NCBI GenBank assembly: GCA_905181615.1
Contig: CAJIYH010000005.1
Coordinates: 62,001 to 126,000 of the forward strand
Direction of reading: 5' to 3'
DNA length: 64,000 nucleotides
Source: an uncultured Flavobacteriaceae bacterium
GTDB taxonomy: Bacteria; Bacteroidota; Bacteroidia; Flavobacteriales; Flavobacteriaceae
Shown here: positions 43,736 through 52,364 of the stretch, in pieces
Layout: each line of letters opens with the position of its first letter
Numbering within the stretch: position 1 is the first letter of the stretch
The notes under the pieces: generated by a model
Database searches by the model: none
Told to the model about the DNA's origin: nothing
What the model saw: the letters and a program-made list of their open reading frames with translations, nothing else
Translations under genes and position numbers: made by a program

Positions 43736-44752
43736 ATGAAAATTATAGTCCCTATGGCTGGCCGAGGCTCTCGCCTTCGACCACATACCTTAACAATACC
43801 TAAACCCTTGATTCCAGTTGCTGGAGTTCCAATTGTTGAGAAATTGGTTCGCGACATAGCGGGCGTTGTAAACCAACCCATAGAAGAAGTCAGTTTCATT
43901 ATAGGAGACCCAGCTTTCTTTGGAGCCGAAATAGTTGAACAATTATTAAAAATTGCTTCTGACATTGGAGCAAAAGGAACTATTTATAGACAATTAAAAC
44001 CCCAAGGAACAGGTCATGCAATTATGTGTGCTGAACCCTCACTATCTGGACCTGCTGTTGTTGCCTATGCCGATACATTAATCCGAGCGCAATTTAGTTT
44101 AGACCCCAAAGCAGACAGTATTATTTGGGTAAAAAAAGTCAAGCAACCCGAAGCATACGGGGTAGTTCAACTGAACGATCAGGGCGCGATTACCCAATTG
44201 GTAGAAAAACCAAAAGAGTTTGTTTCTAACTTAGCGGTAATTGGAATCTATTATTTTAAAGAAATAGGAAAATTAAAAGCAGCCTTGCAATCCGTTTTAG
44301 ATGAAAAACTAATTCACGGCGGGGAGTATCAAATTAACGACGGAATTAAACGACTGATAGAGGCTGGGGATTTATTTTTACCAGGAGAAGTTGAAGCATG
44401 GATGGATTGTGGGAACAAGCAAATAACCCTTGAAACGAACACCAAGATGTTGGGCTTTATGCAAGCGGAAGGGAGAGAACTAATTCACCCAACAGCAGTT
44501 ATAGAAAACACGACGGTAATACCTCCATGTTATATTGGCCCCAAGGCACATCTCAAAAACGTTACTATTGGACCTGGAGTTTCTGTTGGTTCTGGTACAA
44601 TTATTGAAAACACAACGATAAGCCATAGTTTAATCCAAAACAATAGTAATATTTCAAACGCAATTCTCGACCAAGCAATGATTGGGAATCACGTCACTTT
44701 TGACGGAAAATTTACACAAATAAGCATAGGCGATTATACCGAGATCAAATGA
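43736..44752 (+). CDS. Sugar-phosphate nucleotidyltransferase with left-handed beta-helix
   Basis: The ATG at 43736 gives 338 residues and puts MKIIVPMAGRGSRLRPHTL at the start, the nucleotide-binding signature; IPKPLIPVAG follows. The middle has VAYADTLI and the acceptor region. The C-terminal third is a hexapeptide beta-helix (HPTAVIENTTVIPPCYIG). It is similar to glucose-1-phosphate thymidylyl- or uridylyltransferases, but the base and sugar are not certain. The stop overlaps the next gene by ATGA. Confidence 0.88.
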   Translation: MKIIVPMAGRGSRLRPHTLTIPKPLIPVAGVPIVEKLVRDIAGVVNQPIEEVSFIIGDPAFFGAEIVEQLLKIASDIGAKGTIYRQLKPQGTGHAIMCAEPSLSGPAVVAYADTLIRAQFSLDPKADSIIWVKKVKQPEAYGVVQLNDQGAITQLVEKPKEFVSNLAVIGIYYFKEIGKLKAALQSVLDEKLIHGGEYQINDGIKRLIEAGDLFLPGEVEAWMDCGNKQITLETNTKMLGFMQAEGRELIHPTAVIENTTVIPPCYIGPKAHLKNVTIGPGVSVGSGTIIENTTISHSLIQNNSNISNAILDQAMIGNHVTFDGKFTQISIGDYTEIK

Positions 44753-45534
44753 AAAATACTTTAAATTGTCGCACTACGATACTTATTCTGATTACAAGTA
44801 TGCTTGTTTTTAGCTGTAAATCTTTAGCAGTTTTACCAACAAAGGAGCCTGTCAAAAATGCAGAAATCAAAATTCTAGCCAAAGAAATTGACAAAGCATC
44901 AACAAAAATAAAAACATTTAGAGCCCGAGTAAAAGTTGAATATACAGACGGAAAGCAGAAGCAGCAAGTTAGTCTAAACCTCAGAATGGAATCTAACAAG
45001 GCGCTTTGGGCGAGTGCTTCTATATTGGTTCCAATTGCAAAAGTTTTAATCACCCCAACCCGAGTTGGGTTTTATGAAAAATTTCAAAAAACCTATTACG
45101 ACGGCGATTTAAGCTTTATAAACGATCAATTAGGAACAAGTTTTAGTTTTAAGGATTTGGAAAATGTTCTTCTAGGAAACCCCATTTCCGAAATGAGAAC
45201 AAGTAATTTTGAACGCATAGAACACCCTCAATTTTATGTTTTAGTTCCTAAAACTAAGGGAGATCAATTTAGACCAACCTATTTTTTTGACCCCAATACT
45301 TTTCGCTTAAAAGAGCAACGGTTTATAATACCCGGCTCAGCTCAATCTCTGAGTATCAAATACCCTAAGTATCAAAAAACGGAAGGCAAAACACTTCCTA
45401 AAGAAATTGAAATATCGTTCTTCGATGGTTCCAACTTAATTCAAATAAAATTGGATTTTATAAGAACAGATTTTCCAAAAAACCTTTATACACCTTTTAT
45501 TATTCCAAAGGGGTATAAAAAAATAAGCCTATAA
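44749..45534 (+). CDS. DUF4292 lipoprotein
   Basis: The 261-residue precursor has a lipobox (ITSMLVFSC). The mature part is a LolA-like half-barrel with KIKTFRARVKVEYTDGKQKQ, LRMESNKALWASASILVPIAK and YYDGDLSFIND, which are DUF4292 features. It is likely a periplasmic or outer-membrane lipoprotein in envelope biogenesis. It overlaps both neighbours by a few bases. Confidence 0.85.
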   Translation: MKNTLNCRTTILILITSMLVFSCKSLAVLPTKEPVKNAEIKILAKEIDKASTKIKTFRARVKVEYTDGKQKQQVSLNLRMESNKALWASASILVPIAKVLITPTRVGFYEKFQKTYYDGDLSFINDQLGTSFSFKDLENVLLGNPISEMRTSNFERIEHPQFYVLVPKTKGDQFRPTYFFDPNTFRLKEQRFIIPGSAQSLSIKYPKYQKTEGKTLPKEIEISFFDGSNLIQIKLDFIRTDFPKNLYTPFIIPKGYKKISL

Positions 45535-46769
45535 TGAGATTGGTAACTGGTTTTTCACGTCAAGTTATATTCGTTCTATTTGGACTAACAATTCTTGCTC
45601 AAACCGCAAATGCGCAAGATCAAAGACAACAAAATCTTGAAAACCAAAGAAAGCTATTACAAGAAGAAATTAAACAGATTAATAAGCTTTTGTTTTCAAA
45701 TGAGAAGCAAAAAAAATCAGTACTTACAGAATTCGAAGACCTCAGTCTAAAAATAGATGTTCGAGGTAGACTTATTCGAGTTACCAACGAACAAGCCAAT
45801 CGTCTTACCCAAAAGATTGGCGTAAACCAAAGAATAATTGGACAACAGCGAAAAGATCTAGAGAATTTAAAAAAAGATTATTCTGAAATGATCAGAAAGT
45901 CTTATCAGAGTGACTCTGGTCAGAGCCGCATGATGTTTTTGTTCTCTTCAGAGAGCTTTTTACAAGCCTATAAACGTTCTCAGTACTTAAATCAGTATAC
46001 CAGTTTTAGAAAAAAACAGGGAGAACTGATTGTCGAGAAAACAAAAACATTACAACAGCTAAACACAGATTTATTGGCACAAAAGCTTAAAAAAGAAGAA
46101 CTAGTTAAAGAGAATAAAACGGCGCAACATCAGTATAAGAACGAGCAATCTAGTCAACAACAATTGATTAAAGCTTTAAAAAAGAAAGAAAGAAGTTTTG
46201 TTTTTCAAATCAAAAAGAAACAAAAAAAGGCAGCGGCTATTAATAAAGAAATTCAGCGCTTAATTAGAGAAGCTATTGCGGCTTCGAACAAAGCTGCTGG
46301 GAAGAATTTGAACGCAAAGGTATTTACCCTTACTCCCGAAGACCAGTTAATCTCAGACAATATAATTGCAAACAAAGGAAAACTTCCATGGCCAGTAGAA
46401 CAAGGCGTTGTGGTTCAAAAGTTCGGAAAGCAACCCCATCCCATTGTCAAAACTACTATGATTCAAAGTAATGGCGTAACGATTGCAACTCCTCAAAGTT
46501 CAGAAGCACGTGCAGTATTTGAAGGGAAAGTGATGTCTATTATTGGATTTAAGGGAAGTAATCCAACTGTATTAATACAACATGGAAATTACATTACAAC
46601 CTATTCAAACCTAAGTGAAGTCTATGTTATTAAGGGACAAAAAGTAAAAGCCAAAGAAAAGATAGGCAAAGTATTTACCAATCCAGAAACTGGAAAAACA
46701 AAATTAAAATTTAGTGTTTTTAAAAACAGCAGCCCAACAAATCCAAAAAGCTGGATCTTCAGAATGTAA
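45534..46769 (+). CDS. EnvC-like peptidoglycan hydrolase activator (M23/LytM domain)
   Basis: The 411-residue exported protein has a signal peptide (LTILAQTANAQ), a long coiled coil (residues 30-250) and a C-terminal LytM domain (LPWPVEQGVVVQKFGKQPHP, VLIQHGNYITTYSNLSEV). Where catalytic M23 enzymes have the H-x-x-x-D ligand pair, this one reads IQSNGVTIAT, so the zinc site looks incomplete. That is the EnvC pattern: an activator of amidases in cell division rather than an enzyme. Confidence 0.87.
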   Translation: MRLVTGFSRQVIFVLFGLTILAQTANAQDQRQQNLENQRKLLQEEIKQINKLLFSNEKQKKSVLTEFEDLSLKIDVRGRLIRVTNEQANRLTQKIGVNQRIIGQQRKDLENLKKDYSEMIRKSYQSDSGQSRMMFLFSSESFLQAYKRSQYLNQYTSFRKKQGELIVEKTKTLQQLNTDLLAQKLKKEELVKENKTAQHQYKNEQSSQQQLIKALKKKERSFVFQIKKKQKKAAAINKEIQRLIREAIAASNKAAGKNLNAKVFTLTPEDQLISDNIIANKGKLPWPVEQGVVVQKFGKQPHPIVKTTMIQSNGVTIATPQSSEARAVFEGKVMSIIGFKGSNPTVLIQHGNYITTYSNLSEVYVIKGQKVKAKEKIGKVFTNPETGKTKLKFSVFKNSSPTNPKSWIFRM

Positions 46770-46776
46770 AAAAGTT

Positions 46777-47763
46777 TTACTCAGCTAAGTACCAAGCTTC
46801 TTCTTCTAAGGTCTGCGTTAAAAAATAATACAATTGCATTGCTTTCCGTTTAGTTTCAAACCTTCCGTAAGCAACTCTGTACAAACCATCAGGACTTTGT
46901 TTTGCGAATGTCGCCTCATCAAACCCCTCTTCCTTAAGCTTATCAAGCATTTTTAAAGCATTTGATTCTTCTCGAAAACTTCCCGCAATTACACTAAAGA
47001 AATCTCCATCTACAATTTCAGAAACACTTTCATCCTCTACATCTTCAGCAATAACATTAAGTTCTAAAGCAGCGATTTCACCAAGATCAAAAGAAGCTTC
47101 TTGTACTTTGGTTTTAATTTTTTCTTGAGCAAGTTCGGTAGACTTCAAGCGTTCGTCAGTCAAGTACTGATTACCAAGGAAATAAGAAACTGCAAGCAAG
47201 CCAATTGCCAAAACACCAACTGCAGCGTATTTCAAGTAAGCAGGTTTCTTTTTTTTAGTTTCAGGAGTAAAAGCTAAATCTTCATTATTTGTATCTTCCA
47301 TAACAATTGTTTTTTTAGTAATATATTTTGTTGTTGTTGATTTTTCTGAAAGGGGTTTTTTCGAAAAAGAGTTTAAACCTATCGAGTTTTTATCAAAATT
47401 AATTTGATCAAAAGGTGTAAATCCTATTTTTTGTTCTGAATTTAAGATTAATTCTCCTATTCCGCTAAGAATTACTGGGTACTGAAAATCTAAATTTGCT
47501 CTCCATTTTACAATCTCTTCATTTATTTCTTGAAGGGCACTTTCGTAGGAAATCGATTTTTTCATCGCAATATAATTTGCGAGTAAGCCATCGTTATGAG
47601 TCAGTAATCCATTAAAAGACAGTACTTTACCGGGAGGGAAAAAGATCCCTTTTTCTCTGTCAATTCGAACTGTAACCGGTTGAGTCAAAAAAGCACCCAG
47701 CCCAGGAATGATGACACATTCGTATTGATAAAGAAGTTCTTTTGTGTATTGTACCAAATTCAT
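46777..47763 (-). CDS. HU-CCDC81/SPOR domain membrane protein
   Basis: The start is set at 47763 (MNLVQYTKELLYQYECVIIP), which opens the HU-CCDC81 domain; the longer frame adds 12 residues. The 328-residue protein has two HU-like units, a transmembrane helix (YAAVGVLAIGLLAVSYFLG, near residue 190) and a C-terminal SPOR domain (FFSVIAGSFREESNALKMLDKLKEEGF), which binds denuded peptidoglycan. This architecture is typical of Bacteroidota and usually lies beside dprA, here a relic. Confidence 0.9.
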   Translation of the reverse strand: MNLVQYTKELLYQYECVIIPGLGAFLTQPVTVRIDREKGIFFPPGKVLSFNGLLTHNDGLLANYIAMKKSISYESALQEINEEIVKWRANLDFQYPVILSGIGELILNSEQKIGFTPFDQINFDKNSIGLNSFSKKPLSEKSTTTKYITKKTIVMEDTNNEDLAFTPETKKKKPAYLKYAAVGVLAIGLLAVSYFLGNQYLTDERLKSTELAQEKIKTKVQEASFDLGEIAALELNVIAEDVEDESVSEIVDGDFFSVIAGSFREESNALKMLDKLKEEGFDEATFAKQSPDGLYRVAYGRFETKRKAMQLYYFLTQTLEEEAWYLAE

Positions 47764-47842
47764 ATTCAAATGTAATAAATTTAAAAACCCTTTCGACAAT
47801 TTTTTTGTTTTGTAGTCAGAAACCCTAAACCATAATATCCTT

Positions 47843-48127
47843 ATGAACTTAACGTCTATTCAAGCGGCTTTATTGTTGCAGCTTTTACCTGGAATTGGTG
47901 ACATCACCGCAAAAAAACTTGTTGAAAACTGTAGAAGCGCCCAAGCAGTTCTTAAAGAAAAAAAGTAACCTACTTAAAATTAAAGGCATAGGAACTTTTC
48001 ACCTCAAAGGGATTGATAGACATGAGTCCTATTTCCTGCAGTAAATCAGGAAGAAATATTTATAAAAAAGAAGGCATCTATATTCTTTCTTAGCTTATCC
48101 GCAGCCTTAAACAGTTGTTGTTAGAAT
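47843..48127 (+). pseudogene. dprA: Decayed dprA (DNA-processing/competence gene)
   Basis: An intact ATG opens MNLTSIQAALLLQLLPGIGD then ITAKKLVENCRSAQAVLKEK, the helix-hairpin-helix start of DprA. A frameshift at the A7 run near 47963 breaks it; the other frame continues SNLLKIKGIGTFHLKGID. Further lesions follow, with EEIFIKKEGIYILS and YPQPLKQLL-like pieces recognisable up to about 48127. The Rossmann DNA-binding core is missing. The gene is dead in this strain. Confidence 0.8.
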
Positions 48128-48373
48128 GATATCTTATTACTCATAAAAGGGTCTAATATTATCTATATAATCACTAAATTTAATAAAATGAACCCTTAAT
48201 ATCTAATAAGACACCTTGAAGTTCAATTCTTGATAAAAAATTGAAGAGAATGTCTCTAAATACACTTTTCGTAGAAATTCATTTTTCAGACATTTTTGAG
48301 CAATTTTCACTAATTTTGAGCTTTTTTTGAATACTTTTTTTAATCAATTTTGGACTGTTTTTAATAAAACACT

Positions 48374-48592
48374 CTATTCGATATTTTCCTTCTCGAAAAT
48401 TACCTCAAACCTATCATCTTTTTGGTTTTTAATCTTTGACCAAGGAGATTTTGCATAAGCCTGTTCGACACATCTATGCTTAATTATTGCTGAGGTCATT
48501 CCATAACCAACTGCAACTTGAATGTCTTTGAATCTTACTTTGATTGTTACTTCTCCTGAAAAAATAGCTATAATAGTTTTTTTTATTAAACG
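48374..48592 (-). pseudogene. Orphan coding remnant
   Basis: A 72-codon minus-strand frame has no proper start but codon-like composition. It reads SGEVTIKVRFKDIQVAVGYG then MTSAIIKHRCVEQAYAKSPW and ends FEVIFEKENIE. The mixture of charged and hydrophobic residues looks like real protein rather than noise. No family was recognised. The 240 bases between the dprA relic and this fragment are AT-rich and show nothing. Confidence 0.35.
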
Positions 48593-48727
48593 TCATTTAT
48601 GACCAAGATGAATATGATTTCTCGATTGTTTTAGACGAGCGTCTCGTATTCTAAACCACCGTGTCTCGAGAATATCGGTTGGTACGCTAAATGCGTTCTT
48701 GATACAATATAAAAGTAAAGAAAAAAC

Positions 48728-48773
48728 AACAAATCCCAGAACATAATGAAGATGATATGCCTGTGGTTTAAAA
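48728..48773 (-). repeat. Decayed leader repeat, copy D
   Basis: These 46 bases match 49397-49441 (leader copy C and its upstream edge) at about 39 of 46 positions in the same orientation, directly downstream of the terminator of the 48837 gene. No intact gene follows it, so a second cassette appears to have been lost. An 88-codon frame across the terminator and this repeat (48593-48859) is therefore likely spurious. Confidence 0.65.
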
Positions 48774-48797
48774 AAGCCCCCTTGATTAAAAGGGGGC
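48770..48797 (-). terminator. Rho-independent terminator of the NTF2-like lipoprotein gene
   Basis: An eight-pair stem GCCCCCTT/AAGGGGGC with a six-base loop is followed on the minus strand by six T. Confidence 0.88.
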
Positions 48798-48836
48798 ATC
48801 CAAATAGCATAATTAATAAAAATTAGAAAGTAAATT

Positions 48837-49361
48837 TTATCTTTTATAAGTTCCTTCAATTTGACTAGGAATACTACTTACATCAAACCAGTCTGCAAAA
48901 TCAAAAACTTTTCCGTCCTCGTTAAATCTTAAAACACCCATCCATTTATAAGCTATATCAGCTCCTGACTCAGGGTCGGTTAAAGACCAATTTCCATAAA
49001 CTCTAAGTGCATCAGGGGATGATGATGTTTGATCAGTAGAATAAAGGCTTCCTCCATAATAATCATCTTTAGTAAATGTAATATTATCAAAATTATTTAT
49101 GTAGAAATTAACTGCTGCAGTAAGATCTGCCTTGGTTTTAGTAACTTCCATTAAGGCTTCAGGATTATTCCATTTTAAAGAATCAGCAAAAATACTCATT
49201 ACTTTTTCAGGATCTTCTGAAGTAAAGCCATTAGCTGCCATTTTCCAAGTTTCTACATTTTTATTAAAAGTTGCTACATCCTCTTCTGAAGGACCAATAT
49301 TACTATTTGTACAGCTAATAAATATTGGAATTGATAATAAGAAAATAAAGATTTTTTTCAT
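48837..49361 (-). CDS. NTF2/SnoaL-like lipoprotein
   Basis: The 174-residue precursor has a lipobox (IPIFISC). The mature protein is one NTF2-like domain: KNVETWKMAANGFTSEDPEKV, FADSLKWNNPEALMEV, RVYGNWSL, GVLRFNEDGKVFDFADWFDV. It is a paralogue of the N-terminal domain of the protein at 23954 and of the cut-off protein at 1. Its leader shares the repeat found before the 23954 gene. No catalytic residues were identified; ligand unknown. Confidence 0.8.
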   Translation of the reverse strand: MKKIFIFLLSIPIFISCTNSNIGPSEEDVATFNKNVETWKMAANGFTSEDPEKVMSIFADSLKWNNPEALMEVTKTKADLTAAVNFYINNFDNITFTKDDYYGGSLYSTDQTSSSPDALRVYGNWSLTDPESGADIAYKWMGVLRFNEDGKVFDFADWFDVSSIPSQIEGTYKR

Positions 49362-49370
49362 TTTAATTGA

Positions 49371-49441
49371 TTTATGGTTAATAATACTCTAATATAATAA
49401 ATTCCTGAACTTACTGAAAATGATATGCCTGCGGTTTAAAA
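49371..49441 (-). repeat. Leader repeat, copy C
   Basis: This minus-strand block in front of the NTF2-like gene matches copy B at 23899-23942 over its inner 46 bases (49371-49416) and copy D over its outer 45 bases. The remaining bases to trpS at 49523 hold no gene. Confidence 0.75.
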
Positions 49442-49522
49442 GAAAGTCCTCTGACTAGGAGAGTTTGGATTACACCCCTCTATGCCAGTTAAGCCTTTGG
49501 CGGGGAAACAGTTTGAACGAAT

Positions 49523-50491
49523 TTAATACCCTATTTTAGTTCGAACGCGCATAAGAACTTCAGTAGCAATTTTTTGTGCTTTTTGAGCTCCCTTGGCTAG
49601 TGCAATAGAAACCTCAGCAGGATTTTTTTGGTAGTATTCGAATTTAGTTCTAGCTTCATCAAAGGTGTCTAATATGAGTTCAAACAACAGTTGTTTTGCA
49701 AGGCCATACCCCATTCCCCCTGCAAGATATTGTTCTCGTAAGTTCAAAATCTGAGCTTCAGTTGCGAGCAATGAATAGAGAGCGAACACATTACAATTAT
49801 CAGGGTCTTTGGAATCTTCCACAGGAGTTGAATCCGTTTGAATTCCCATAATCTGTTTGCGCAGTTTTTTTTCTGGCAAAAAAACATTGATTGTATTGTT
49901 TTTAGATTTACTCATTTTTTGTCCGTCTGTCCCCAGAATTATCTGAGTGTCTTCTTCAATTTGTGCTTTAGGTAAAACAAAGGTTTCTCCTTGTTGATTA
50001 TTGAATCGAGCTGCGACGTATCGAGTAATTTCGAGGTGTTGTAACTGATCTTTTCCGACAGGAACAATTTCTGCGTCATAGAGCAAAATATCCGCAGCCA
50101 TTAACATTGGATAACTAAATAGCCCAGCATTTACATCTGCTAAATGATCCGCTTTATCCTTAAAAGAATGGGCTAAAGTGAGGCGCTGGTATGGAAAAAA
50201 ACAACTGAGATACCAATTCAACTCGGTTACTTGACTTACATCACTTTGTTTATAGAATACGGTTTTATCGGTGTCTAGTCCACAAGCCAACCAAGCAGCA
50301 GCTGTATTGAAGGTGTGTTCTCTTAGAACAGCACCATCTTTAATTTGAGTTAAAGAATGCAGGTCAGCTATAAAAAGGAAGGACTCGTTTTCTGGTTGAT
50401 CTGCCATCGCAATTGCAGGTAGAACAGCTCCTAAAAGGTTTCCTAAATGGGGGGTTCCTGTGCTTTGTACACCTGTAAGAATTCTAGCCAT
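49523..50491 (-). CDS. trpS: Tryptophanyl-tRNA synthetase
   Basis: The 322-residue class I synthetase has the HIGH motif as PHLGN (residues 14-18), the KMSKS loop at 192-196, and VGKDQLQHLEITR, typical of bacterial TrpRS. It charges tRNA-Trp. Divergent from plsC. Confidence 0.97.
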   Translation of the reverse strand: MARILTGVQSTGTPHLGNLLGAVLPAIAMADQPENESFLFIADLHSLTQIKDGAVLREHTFNTAAAWLACGLDTDKTVFYKQSDVSQVTELNWYLSCFFPYQRLTLAHSFKDKADHLADVNAGLFSYPMLMAADILLYDAEIVPVGKDQLQHLEITRYVAARFNNQQGETFVLPKAQIEEDTQIILGTDGQKMSKSKNNTINVFLPEKKLRKQIMGIQTDSTPVEDSKDPDNCNVFALYSLLATEAQILNLREQYLAGGMGYGLAKQLLFELILDTFDEARTKFEYYQKNPAEVSIALAKGAQKAQKIATEVLMRVRTKIGY

Positions 50492-50658
50492 ACCAATAAT
50501 TATTTAAGTAAAGGTACTTTTTTCAACTCAAAAATTGTCTTGGACTGCCTAAGAAATTATTCAATTTTAGAAAAGAACATTAGAGTTATTGGTCATCCCC
50601 TTACAGCATTTTTGCTTTTAAAATTTTATAGAAGTTTCTAAAAGCCTATTTTTGATTG

Positions 50659-51456
50659 ATGCTACAAATAGTTCAGAAAACGGCATTGTTGCTTTGGAGA
50701 GGATGGTTTTACATTCTTGCAGCAATTCCGATTATAACGCTTTTTCCAATTTTATTTCTTGTTGCTAGTCATAAAAATGGATATCCGACTCTTTATTGGA
50801 TTGCACGAAACATATGGACCCCTTTTATTTTATTTGGGATGGGTTTTTACGTCAGAACAAAATTTATCAAACCTCTCCCAGAGGGTAAATCTTATCTTTT
50901 GGTTGCAAATCATTCTAGCTATTTAGACCCTTTTGTTATGTTTCGCGTATCCAAAAACCCTTTTGTATTTGTTGGAAAAAAAGAATATATAAAAGTTCCT
51001 CTTTTTGGAAGTATATATAAAAGAGCTGCGATTTTAGTAGATCGAAGCAGCTCTGAGAGTCGTTGGGGTGTATATGGTCGCGCCAATAAGATAATCGAAA
51101 AAGGTAGAAGTGTTTGTATATTTCCAGAGGTGAATTATATTGACGATACTATTTTATTAAACTCTTTTAAAAGAGGCGCTTTTAAACTTGCCATAGAGCA
51201 CCAAATTCCAATAGTTCCTATGACGTTTTTGGATTGTAAGCGAAAGTTTCCCTGGAGGCCTAATTTTGGTTTCCCAGGAGTATTACGCGTCGAAACTTTT
51301 CCTGAAATCCAACCTGTAAAAACTATGGGTGACATAGAAAAACTGCAAGAAGAAACTCGAGATGTAATTCTCAAGGGATTAAAACTAGATCCTAGAAATA
51401 GGGGGCAAAAAGCAGTTGATTTGGAGATAATAATCGCTCAAAAGAAAAAGAAATAA
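50659..51456 (+). CDS. plsC: 1-acyl-glycerol-3-phosphate acyltransferase family protein
   Basis: The ATG at 50659 gives 265 residues (a TTG lies one codon earlier). A membrane helix (residues 14-36) precedes the acyltransferase motifs: HX4D as NHSSYLDPF (His85, Asp90), KKEYIKVPLFG and the FPEVNY block. The enzyme makes phosphatidic acid from lysophosphatidic acid at the inner membrane; a related acyl acceptor, for example an ornithine-lipid precursor, cannot be excluded. Confidence 0.87.
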   Translation: MLQIVQKTALLLWRGWFYILAAIPIITLFPILFLVASHKNGYPTLYWIARNIWTPFILFGMGFYVRTKFIKPLPEGKSYLLVANHSSYLDPFVMFRVSKNPFVFVGKKEYIKVPLFGSIYKRAAILVDRSSSESRWGVYGRANKIIEKGRSVCIFPEVNYIDDTILLNSFKRGAFKLAIEHQIPIVPMTFLDCKRKFPWRPNFGFPGVLRVETFPEIQPVKTMGDIEKLQEETRDVILKGLKLDPRNRGQKAVDLEIIIAQKKKK

Positions 51457-51462
51457 TAACTC

Positions 51463-52320
51463 ATGGATCAAGCTTCAACACTATTTTTGGCGATATCAAT
51501 CATGATTATTATGGCCGGAATGGGTCTTGGACTTACGCTTCAAGACTTTAAACGAGTTGCAGAAAACCCAAAACCATTACTCATAGGTCTTTTCAATCAA
51601 ATCATTTTACTTCCTCTTGTAGGATTTGGATTGTGTGTTTTATTCAAACCAGAGCCTTTTATCGCCATTGGATTAATGATGTTAGTTGCCTGTCCTGGCG
51701 GAACCAGTTCCAATATAATTGCTCTTTTAGCCAAAGGAGATTTGCCGCTTTCTATTTCTTTAACAGCAATAAACAGTTTAATTACTATTTTTACAATCCC
51801 CTTAATCATTAACTTTTCATTTGGATATTTTGGAAATGAAATGGGTAGTGTTGAACCTCCTGCGTTAGATGTTTTTAAATCTTTAATCGCAGTTATTGCC
51901 GTTCCATTAACTATTGGAATGCTAATAAAAAAGAAAGCTCCCGGCTTTGCAGATAAAATGGAAGCACCTGTGCGAAATGCATCAGCGATATTATTGGCAA
52001 TAGTGATTGTTGTTATCTTAGTAAACGAATTTGATTTATTTATCGCCAACATAGGTGCCACACTAGGCATACTTGTTTCTTTGAGTACAATTACCATGGC
52101 TCTTGGTTTTTTAACTTCAAAATGGCTTAATCTAACCGCTATACAAGCCCTTACAATAGCAATAGAATCCGGAATTCAAAACGGGACTTTAACAATAAGC
52201 TTAGCCGTAATTACCATAGCTAATTCAGATTTAGCAATAGTTGCTGCTATTTACGGCCCAATAATGTATATAATGGCAATACTCCCGGTTTTAGCAGGGA
52301 TTAAAAACGCTAAAAAATAA
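51463..52320 (+). CDS. Bile acid:sodium symporter (BASS) family transporter
   Basis: The 285-residue protein has nine to ten helices and the family motif VACPGGTSSNIIALLAKGD with the ExxxPQ-like second half (ESGIQNGTLTISLAV). It follows plsC by six bases and ends at a hairpin. It probably takes up an organic anion with sodium. Confidence 0.9.
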   Translation: MDQASTLFLAISIMIIMAGMGLGLTLQDFKRVAENPKPLLIGLFNQIILLPLVGFGLCVLFKPEPFIAIGLMMLVACPGGTSSNIIALLAKGDLPLSISLTAINSLITIFTIPLIINFSFGYFGNEMGSVEPPALDVFKSLIAVIAVPLTIGMLIKKKAPGFADKMEAPVRNASAILLAIVIVVILVNEFDLFIANIGATLGILVSLSTITMALGFLTSKWLNLTAIQALTIAIESGIQNGTLTISLAVITIANSDLAIVAAIYGPIMYIMAILPVLAGIKNAKK

Positions 52321-52341
52321 AACCCGCAAGAAGCGGGTTTT
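52321..52341. terminator. Bidirectional terminator between BASS gene and recA
   Basis: A seven-pair stem AACCCGC/GCGGGTT with loop AAGAA has T-rich flanks on both strands and lies between two convergent genes. Confidence 0.88.
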
Positions 52342-52364
52342 GATAAGTTTTGAAAATAAAAAGC

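Noticed and set aside
48593-48859. 88-residue minus-strand frame with hydrophobic middle
   Set aside because: It runs through a strong terminator and a leader repeat and starts inside the end of the NTF2-like gene; probably not a gene.
49440-49520. GC-richer spacer after trpS with GTTTGAACG as a possible tRNA
   Set aside because: No cloverleaf with acceptor and anticodon stems could be drawn.
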